A stretch of DNA of 12,111 bases, from the NCBI GenBank assembly GCA_937891905.1, contig CALATT010000007.1, positions 1-12,111 of the forward strand. The letters run 5' to 3'. The DNA comes from an uncultured Bacteroidales bacterium (GTDB lineage Bacteria > Bacteroidota > Bacteroidia > Bacteroidales > Paludibacteraceae). The notes beneath the pieces were generated by a model. The model was not told the DNA's origin and searched no databases. It saw nothing but the letters and a program-made list of their open reading frames with translations. Positions 6,721-12,111 of this stretch are shown piece after piece (the first letter of the stretch is position 1; every line of letters begins with the position of its first letter). The position numbers were made by a program, and so were the translations under genes.

Positions 6721-7160
6721 GTGACGGGCACAGACTTGCTCAGTTAATCCGAGAAGCGGGAAAGCCGCCTCAAAATGAAATCGTGGATATAGTTACAGGA
6801 GAGGTTACTTCTATCAAGCCACTAAAGGTGAGGATAGAGAGCAGAGAATTGACGGAAGCTTTTCTTATTGTAGGAGCCCTGTGTCAGGAAACGCACATCA
6901 ATAATCTTGCGTTTACTATTCCTGATCATACTCATACCGTACAAGAGAGTACAACAGAATCCTCTAATGTGTCCGGAGTAGAAACAGGCACAGGCGCTCA
7001 CACGCACAAAGTCCCTTCTGCTATAACCACAGCTTCCAAGTCAACTCCAACAGATGTTCTGCTCTGGAGAGGGTTACGGGTAGGCGATAGAGTTCTAATG
7101 CTCAAAGTAGGCAGAGGACAGAAGTATTACATCTTACAACGAGAGGAAGGAGTGGTTTAA
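6717..7160 (+). CDS. DUF2577 baseplate protein (XkdR-like) with two His-Thr-His motifs
   Basis: This 147-residue protein fits the DUF2577/XkdR family by position between hub and DUF2634 and by its ends. It starts 'HRLAQLIREAGKPPQNEIVD' then 'GEVTSIKPLKVRI', an OB-like beta start, and finishes 'RGLRVGDRVLMLKVGRGQKY', the family's typical close. It is longer than PBSX XkdR (about 90). The added middle (about 68-112) carries HTH at residues 71-73 and 95-97, separated by a Ser/Thr/Gly-rich loop. HxH motifs bind metal at the spike tip of phages such as P2, so a metal-stapled spike apex is a possible reading (inference). GGAGGTGGT at 6702-6710 precedes the ATG, which overlaps the hub stop (ATGA). 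Confidence 0.82.
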   Translation: MSDGHRLAQLIREAGKPPQNEIVDIVTGEVTSIKPLKVRIESRELTEAFLIVGALCQETHINNLAFTIPDHTHTVQESTTESSNVSGVETGTGAHTHKVPSAITTASKSTPTDVLLWRGLRVGDRVLMLKVGRGQKYYILQREEGVV

Positions 7161-7162
7161 AG

Positions 7163-7576
7163 ATGATTCCGAATAGTCCTGAGGTACTGTTGGAGGAGCA
7201 GAACACTGAAACATTCGAGATTCTTCCCACTAAAACCTACATGGTCGATCCTGTGACCAAGCGTATCATAGGAACAGTCGAGGGTCGTGACGCTGTGATT
7301 CAGTTTATTCGTAAGGTGTTGAATACCGATAAATACGCTTTTGAAATATACGACTGGTATTACGGGAATGAGTTACTCAAACTCGTAGGCCACACATACG
7401 ATTATGTCGTTACAAGAATTCCCAATATTTTTAGAGAAGCATTATTGGTAGATGATCGAATCGTTGATGTTCGTGATTTTACCTTTAATAAATCTTCCAT
7501 CGATTCTGTGTTGGTTGTGTGTTATATCGACACGGTTTACGGTGAACTCAAGTACGAACAGGAGGTATTGATATGA
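7163..7576 (+). CDS. DUF2634 baseplate wedge protein (XkdS-like, gp25-type)
   Basis: This 137-residue protein matches the DUF2634/XkdS family, functionally grouped with gp25-like wedge proteins that connect sheath and baseplate. Seen: 'PTKTYMVDPVTKRIIGTVEG' near residues 22-41, then 'GRDAVIQFIRKVLNTDKYAF', 'IYDWYYGNEL' and 'GHTYDYVVTRIPNIFREALL', the conserved core with the aromatic IYDWYYG motif, and a beta-rich end 'VCYIDTVYGELKYEQEV'. The ATG at 7163 lies 2 bases after the preceding stop and is served by AAGGAG at 7147-7152. Its stop overlaps the next ATG (ATGA, 7573-7576). Order and length fit PBSX-type baseplates well. Confidence 0.88.
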   Translation: MIPNSPEVLLEEQNTETFEILPTKTYMVDPVTKRIIGTVEGRDAVIQFIRKVLNTDKYAFEIYDWYYGNELLKLVGHTYDYVVTRIPNIFREALLVDDRIVDVRDFTFNKSSIDSVLVVCYIDTVYGELKYEQEVLI

Positions 7577-8736
7577 TTGGAGATAATCTTCAACAGTACA
7601 CATACGAATACCTGATGGAACTAGCTCTCTCGTTAGTTCCTGACGACCGGGATAAGCGCCAGGGTAGCGTTATATACGACGCTCTCGCGCCTTTCTGCCA
7701 GCTTCTCGCCGCAGGTGCGCTGGAGCTCAGAAACTACTATACAGAGACATACGCTGTTACGGCTACAGGTGTAGACCTTAACAACCGTGTCGCTGAACAG
7801 GGCATTTCGAGATATGCCGCCACATCTGCCGTGAAAAAGATCACCTTTGCAGATGAACAAGGGAATCCTGTCGCAGTTCCTCTCGGAGCTAGATTCAGCA
7901 CCGTATCTAGTACCAATCCTGTCAACTATGTAGTGACTGCTCAGTATGTGGAAAACGGTGCCACTGTTCCAGGCGCCTACGAGGCCACCTGTGAGGAGAC
8001 AGGTATCATTGGAAACGAATATTCCGGTAACATGATCAATATCACATTTATTCAGGGCCTTGCATCTGCGGTTATGTCTACTACCCTTGTGCCTGCTCGA
8101 AACGAAGAAACAGATGATGAGCTTAGAGAGAGATATTTTGAAGCTCTGAATCAGAAGGCATTCGGCGGCAACATCACGGACTACAGAACAAAGGTTAAAG
8201 AAGAGTTTTCAGGCGTCGGAGCTCTACAGATATATCCTGTATGGAACGGCGGTGGCACCGTCAAGCTGTCTATCGTAGACCCTTCTTACGGTAGATGCTC
8301 ACCTGAGTATGTGGCCAGTGTTCAAAGAGCCATAGACCCTGAAAATGCTCAAGGAGACTCTGGTTTAGGCCTGGGAATTGCTCCTATTGGACATCAGGTA
8401 ACGGTGGTTACTCCGGACGAAGTTGCGATAAATGTGTCTGCAACGGTAACTCTTCACACAGGCTATACCGCGGGTCAGGTAGAGGTGCCCATAAAGGAAG
8501 CGCTGGGTAATTATATTCAGGATCTGAAAGAAGCTTGGGCGGACGGGGACGAGATGAATCAATACTCCTGTAATATATTCATAGCTCGAGTAACAGCTAC
8601 CATCATCACTGTTCCAGGAATAGCCAATGTATACGATGTTAAATTGAACGGCGCCGCTGAAGATATTTTCCTCACAGAGAGCGGAGCTATTCAAGAGCTA
8701 CCCAAGTTAGGTGAGGTGATACTGAATGTTCAATAG
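7573..8736 (+). CDS. Baseplate J-like protein (XkdT-like)
   Basis: This 387-residue protein is called as the baseplate J/gp47-type wedge protein, a main arm of the baseplate in contractile tails. Seen: an N-terminal helical part with 'LSLVPDDRDKRQGSVIYDAL', 'GVDLNNRVAEQGISRYAATS', the conserved 'PLGARFSTVSS' beta region, then the signature segment 'ARNEETDDELRERYFEALNQ' followed by 'KAFGGNITDYRTKVKEEFSG'. The C-terminal third has 'GIAPIGHQVTVVTPDEVAIN' and a 'VPGIANVYDVKLNG' close, both typical. AGGAGGT at 7560-7566 precedes the ATG at 7573, which overlaps the previous stop. The gene overlaps the DUF2313 gene by 11 bases at its end. Confidence 0.94.
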   Translation: MIGDNLQQYTYEYLMELALSLVPDDRDKRQGSVIYDALAPFCQLLAAGALELRNYYTETYAVTATGVDLNNRVAEQGISRYAATSAVKKITFADEQGNPVAVPLGARFSTVSSTNPVNYVVTAQYVENGATVPGAYEATCEETGIIGNEYSGNMINITFIQGLASAVMSTTLVPARNEETDDELRERYFEALNQKAFGGNITDYRTKVKEEFSGVGALQIYPVWNGGGTVKLSIVDPSYGRCSPEYVASVQRAIDPENAQGDSGLGLGIAPIGHQVTVVTPDEVAINVSATVTLHTGYTAGQVEVPIKEALGNYIQDLKEAWADGDEMNQYSCNIFIARVTATIITVPGIANVYDVKLNGAAEDIFLTESGAIQELPKLGEVILNVQ

Positions 8737-9610
8737 ACCTCTTAATTCTTTTGTACCGACTTTCTACAAAGATGTTGTAGAGATGGAAGATATAATGAAT
8801 TCAGAAGAGCACATCATGGATATAGCTCGAAGAGAAGTATCGGCTGCCTTCGCGAATACATTTGTCTTGACATCTGATGAGTCCGGTGTTATAATGTTTG
8901 AAAAGATGCTGGGTATAACAGCCAATTCCCAGACAGAAGATTTAGAATTCAGAAGACAGAGAGTTCTGAATCGTCTATCTATGTCTCCTCCTTTCACTTT
9001 TAGATTTCTTGAACAGAAATTAAACGAAATTATCGGCGTCGGTGCATGGACCGCATATATAGATTTTAATAATTACACTCTATATATCGAGTCCTCCGCT
9101 ACTGATCAGAACTGGTATTACGAGATAGAATTTACTGTAAATCGTATTAAGCCGTGCAACATGGTGTTCATAAATGTGCCGTATATGGCCATGGGTGTGA
9201 ACATCAGTGAGACAATATCGTATCTAGAACAAAGCTGGCGGTATAGACTAAGCTCTTGGAAGCTTGGAGCCTATCCGTTTGCAACATTAGACGGGGGAGG
9301 AACTGTAAAGATGGCTGAAACTAAGTCTATTCAGCAAGCACTCTTGAACGACACCGCGAACTTTTTAGCAGAAGATATCGCGTATGTTGTTATCAATGGC
9401 ACTATCATATTAGAGGAGTTTAGAGCAAAGCAGGTTGCTTCAAATGCAGTGACCATTGAATATGAAGTAACACCCAATCTCACAAGACTCATAACCAGTA
9501 TTAAGCTGATGAGAGAGGATGCTACTGCTCTAACTCAGGCGTCCGTGTATGTTCCTGTTTCTCAGAGCATAATCTGTAAACACACAATGACAGTCAAGGA
9601 GGGTATATGA
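8726..9610 (+). CDS. DUF2313 baseplate/tail protein (XkdU-like), extended
   Basis: This 294-residue protein has an N-terminal half (about 1-155) resembling the DUF2313/XkdU (YmfQ) family. It shows 'YKDVVEMEDIMNSEEHIMDI', 'LGITANSQTEDLEFRRQRVL', 'MSPPFTFRFLEQKLNEIIG' and 'IKPCNMVFINVPYM'. The family follows baseplate J and links the baseplate to fibres or caps the wedge. PBSX XkdU is about 190 residues. Here an added region (about 156-294) has 'YRLSSWKLGAYPF', 'LAEDIAYVVINGTIILEEF', and ends with a beta-rich 'HTMTVKEGI'. I know this extension from clostridial prophages and suspect a fibre-attachment role (inference). The ATG lies inside the end of the baseplate J gene, with GGTGAGGTGAT upstream as ribosome binding site. 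Confidence 0.85.
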   Translation: MFNRPLNSFVPTFYKDVVEMEDIMNSEEHIMDIARREVSAAFANTFVLTSDESGVIMFEKMLGITANSQTEDLEFRRQRVLNRLSMSPPFTFRFLEQKLNEIIGVGAWTAYIDFNNYTLYIESSATDQNWYYEIEFTVNRIKPCNMVFINVPYMAMGVNISETISYLEQSWRYRLSSWKLGAYPFATLDGGGTVKMAETKSIQQALLNDTANFLAEDIAYVVINGTIILEEFRAKQVASNAVTIEYEVTPNLTRLITSIKLMREDATALTQASVYVPVSQSIICKHTMTVKEGI

Positions 9611-9611
9611 T

Positions 9612-10625
9612 ATGCCTAATTTTATAACAGTTCTCCTTCCGCATGACTTACCTGATAACTGGAACGACAGCCAATTTGTGTCTCCTAACGGCACGGAGGT
9701 CGGTTTAACTCCTAAGCATGGATACAACTATCTTATGCAACAGGTAAATAACGCTCAGCAGGCGGCGGCCGAGTTAAGTGAGGGGCTAGACCTCATGGTG
9801 GGCGTAAATATGCTGGATAACGGATACTTCGCTGATCCTGTAAATCGGCGTAAGGGATATGGTGTGGAAGCAGAAGTTGAGTATTTCAGTGACACTGATT
9901 TGACAAGACTTGCGGGACAGCTCACCGCTCCTATGGCCGCACAGTATGTGAATGCCATTTACGGTACAATCACTCTCAATGGTGTTACCTACTATGTGAA
10001 CGCATCTGATGTATTTGAAGGATACATCGCATCGCCTGCGGGCGCTTATTGCTTTGACAGATGGTATGGACAGAACTGCACCATGGCCCGCTTTAGAGGA
10101 GTCACTCAAGGCGTTGTTCTCATCTCTAATCAGCAGACAACCGGTGCTACCATGCGTCAATATATACAGAACCCCAGTAAACTTGCAGGTAAACTGATTA
10201 CAGTAAGTTTACTGGCAAATACCACATCGGTTGGTTCTCGCCTATATCTGTACAAGGCATCCAATACTTTGTCCACATCGTTAGTTCAGATCGCGACCAT
10301 GGAAATTCGTGAAGGTATGAATAAACTGAATATCACAGTACCTACAGATGTGGGAAGTAACTCGTATCCATACCTGGCTGTTGGTTTGTACACGCCTGTC
10401 GATGGTCATATAAACATGGCCGCCATTAAGTTGGAACTTGGAGGTTATCAGACGCTTGCTCACGAAAGATCAGCGGGTACTTGGATCTTGAACGAGATTC
10501 CCAACAAAGTTCTGGAGACTGCAAAGTGTAATGGTGCTCCTACCAACATCGGAGGCATTGGAATGATCGTAGCTCCTGAAGATATTGGAATTACAGGGCT
10601 TGCAGAAGTAGCTGTGGTAGAGTAA
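9612..10625 (+). CDS. Tail fibre / receptor-binding protein, first
   Basis: This 337-residue protein is called as a fibre. Seen: an N-terminal attachment segment 'VSPNGTEVGLTPKHGYNYLM' (about 24-43) followed by a heptad-like helix 'QVNNAQQAAAELSEGLDLM', a trimerising stalk. A beta region begins 'NMLDNGYFADPVNRR'; the usual 'DRW' partner motif comes only at about residue 146, suggesting an insertion of around 55 residues between them. A beta-sandwich, carbohydrate-binding-like domain (about 155-290) follows and ends 'MAAIKLELGGYQTLAHE', and a C-terminal tail finishes 'VAVVE'. AAGGAGGG at 9596-9603 precedes the ATG. It sits 1 base after the DUF2313 gene. Glycan binding is inferred from the fold pattern; the target is unknown. 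Confidence 0.83.
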   Translation: MPNFITVLLPHDLPDNWNDSQFVSPNGTEVGLTPKHGYNYLMQQVNNAQQAAAELSEGLDLMVGVNMLDNGYFADPVNRRKGYGVEAEVEYFSDTDLTRLAGQLTAPMAAQYVNAIYGTITLNGVTYYVNASDVFEGYIASPAGAYCFDRWYGQNCTMARFRGVTQGVVLISNQQTTGATMRQYIQNPSKLAGKLITVSLLANTTSVGSRLYLYKASNTLSTSLVQIATMEIREGMNKLNITVPTDVGSNSYPYLAVGLYTPVDGHINMAAIKLELGGYQTLAHERSAGTWILNEIPNKVLETAKCNGAPTNIGGIGMIVAPEDIGITGLAEVAVVE

Positions 10626-10686
10626 AAAAGATTGATGTGAACATCAAGCATTGTTAATACTACCGTTGAATGAGAGGAGATAGCTG
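10626..10686 (+). other. 61-base spacer with a small hairpin between fibre genes
   Basis: This is the longest non-coding gap in the window. It holds an inverted repeat TTGATG-TGAA-CATCAA (10632-10647, 6-bp stem), and AGAGGAGA (10673-10680) as the ribosome binding site of the next gene. No T-run follows the stem, so it is not a standard terminator. A weak promoter-like pair (TTGATG ... GTTAAT, 15-base spacing) overlaps the hairpin but is not convincing. Confidence 0.45.
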
Positions 10687-12111
10687 ATGTCAAATATTCG
10701 AGTAGATGTTAGATACACCATCCAAGATGGTGCTGAGATCAAATTCAGATCCCCTGTGGATTGTTCGCAGATTACCGGGCTGATCGTGTGTTACCCCGAA
10801 GCAGACGGCAACACCACTTCCAAGGAATTTGCGTTTGCTGATGCACACGGAAACAATGTCGGCGACATTGATCACCTGTTTGCCGAGGATGTTTTGGTCA
10901 AGGTTATTCTGGATGTAACCAAGGGCATGGCATTCGTACAGAACGCAGACACCAACGCATATTTGGAGGGGCATATTCAAAGCAAAAGCAATCCCCACGG
11001 CGTAACCGCTGAGCAGGTGGGTGCAATGCCTAATTGCATTGCTGTAACAAAGACAGGCACAGACCTAAACGACTATTTAGAAGAGGGCTGGTATTTCTTC
11101 GCGTCTGCCTATGTTCCTACAAATATTCCTATCGGTAAGAATGGCTGGCTTTGCGTCAGCGCAGAAACGGTGGGAAGCGCAACCTATGTCAAGCAGTTTT
11201 GGTATCGTGCTGGCACTCCCGGAAACAATGATCACCAGATGTATGTACGAACATACATTAGCGCATCAGACCCGCAATGGGGCGAATGGGTAAAAATCAT
11301 CACTGGAAAAGATGTTTTAACCATCACACAGGGTGGTACTGGCTCCGCTACAGATTTAACTAACGCTCCTAATAATGCACTAATTACTAAGCTAAATAGT
11401 GATAACTATAATCAGTTATATTATAAGGCTTCTGCCAACGGTGCTGTTTATGCAACAGAAGCCAATGGAGCAATCAAGTTTGGCACACTTCCTGTCGCTC
11501 AAGGTGGAACAGGCGCAACCGATGCAGCGACTGCTAGAGCTAATTTAGGAGCTGCTCCTGCTGACTATGGTTTGGGTAAAAATATCAACGAAATGCCCAC
11601 CGCAAACGATGCCAATAACTGTGTCAAGAACGGCTGGTACAAACTGATTATCGAAACAGCAAATGGAATCAAAGCGCAAGGCATTATGCGTGTTGAGGCG
11701 GAGGATAACGAAAGCGTCGTACAGACAGCGTATTCTGGACATGCAACTTCTGCGGGGATGTATATTAGGCGTAGAGTGAAATTCAACGGAACTTGGGGTG
11801 AATGGTTTAACCCAAATTCCGAAATGATTAAGCTGTGGCAGAATGCCGCACTCGGTTCGGTATTTAACGCACAGGATATTTCCCTTGGAGATATCAGCCA
11901 ATACGATTTATTCGTATTCCGATTCCGCTACAGAACATCCGAAAGCCACATGTTCACCTTAGTTATACAGCCGCATGAGCAATTTAACTCTAATGCTTGT
12001 ATGTACATTCCTGGTGGACAGCGTACAGCAAGCGCTACTCTAAATCAGGCGCATCGCTATATCTGGCTCAATCGTGACTATGGCTCATTAGGCTTTTACA
12101 GTGCCTATGTA
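10687..12111 (+). CDS. Modular tail fibre with two knob-like domains (3'-truncated by the window)
   Basis: The frame from ATG 10687 (ribosome binding site AGAGGAGA) stays open for 475 codons to the window end. In order: an N-terminal beta domain (about 1-95) beginning 'MSNIRVDVRYTIQDGAEIKF' and ending 'AFVQNADTNAYLEGH'; a collar motif 'SKSNPHGVTAEQVGA' (about 99-114); a first pyocin-knob-like domain (about 120-204; 'LNDYLEEGWYFFA' ... 'QWGEWVKI'); fibre repeats 'TQGGTGSATDL' (from about 214) and 'PVAQGGTGATDAATARANLG' (from about 268); a second knob-like domain (about 297-376; 'VKNGWYKLIIE' ... 'GTWGEWFNPN'); then a distal beta-rich domain (about 380 on) starting 'MIKLWQNAALGSVFNAQDIS' that is cut off. 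These are host-recognition modules; the receptor is not known. Confidence 0.88.
   Translation, partial: MSNIRVDVRYTIQDGAEIKFRSPVDCSQITGLIVCYPEADGNTTSKEFAFADAHGNNVGDIDHLFAEDVLVKVILDVTKGMAFVQNADTNAYLEGHIQSKSNPHGVTAEQVGAMPNCIAVTKTGTDLNDYLEEGWYFFASAYVPTNIPIGKNGWLCVSAETVGSATYVKQFWYRAGTPGNNDHQMYVRTYISASDPQWGEWVKIITGKDVLTITQGGTGSATDLTNAPNNALITKLNSDNYNQLYYKASANGAVYATEANGAIKFGTLPVAQGGTGATDAATARANLGAAPADYGLGKNINEMPTANDANNCVKNGWYKLIIETANGIKAQGIMRVEAEDNESVVQTAYSGHATSAGMYIRRRVKFNGTWGEWFNPNSEMIKLWQNAALGSVFNAQDISLGDISQYDLFVFRFRYRTSESHMFTLVIQPHEQFNSNACMYIPGGQRTASATLNQAHRYIWLNRDYGSLGFYSAYV

Noticed and set aside
10632..10659. Promoter before the second fibre (TTGATG ... GTTAAT)
   Set aside because: Both hexamers match the consensus only partly and the spacing is 15 bases; overlap with the hairpin explains the TTGATG.
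10632..10660. Rho-independent terminator between the fibre genes
   Set aside because: The stem is short and AT-rich and no run of T follows it.
11326..11520. Template or variable repeat of a diversity-generating retroelement in the fibre
   Set aside because: The repeated GGTG motifs are ordinary fibre stalk repeats; no reverse transcriptase or matching template repeat is in the window.

Overview
The window is a compact, single-strand run of late structural genes from a contractile-tailed (myovirus-type) phage, prophage or phage-derived tailocin. It follows the gene order of the Bacillus subtilis PBSX xkd cluster: sheath (XkdK-like), tube (XkdM-like), tail assembly chaperone (XkdN-like), tape measure (XkdO-like), XkdP-like protein, hub (XkdQ-like), DUF2577 (XkdR-like), DUF2634 (XkdS-like), baseplate J (XkdT-like), DUF2313 (XkdU-like), then two fibre genes. 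Strong AGGAGG-type ribosome binding sites, moderate GC content by eye, and fibre modules familiar from gut Clostridia phages suggest a Firmicutes (probably clostridial) host. This host call is inference. No head, lysis, integration or replication genes lie in the window, so phage, prophage and tailocin cannot be told apart.

Layout: 30-1890 builds the contractile tube (sheath, then tube). 1923-2542 holds the tail assembly chaperone, whose second half can only be read after a -1 ribosomal frameshift at an A_AAA_AAC heptamer (2324-2330). This adds 70 codons that fill what would otherwise be a gap of about 200 bases before the tape measure. 2550-5015 is the tape measure, with a hydrophobic stretch of about 200 residues. 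5034-8736 encodes the baseplate hub and wedge proteins, mostly translationally coupled through ATGA overlaps. 8726-10625 encodes the DUF2313 protein and the first fibre. 10687 to the window end is a second, modular fibre with two knob-like domains, cut by the window edge.

Two anomalies stand out. One is the well-supported programmed frameshift in the chaperone gene. The other is a second -1 discontinuity in the XkdP-like gene (5034-5734), where no classical slippery heptamer is present and a mutation, assembly error or unusual recoding must be considered. Everything else looks like a functional, densely packed tail operon. Outside a 61-base spacer at 10626-10686 there is almost no non-coding DNA, and I see no RNA genes, insertion sequences, CRISPR arrays or convincing promoters.
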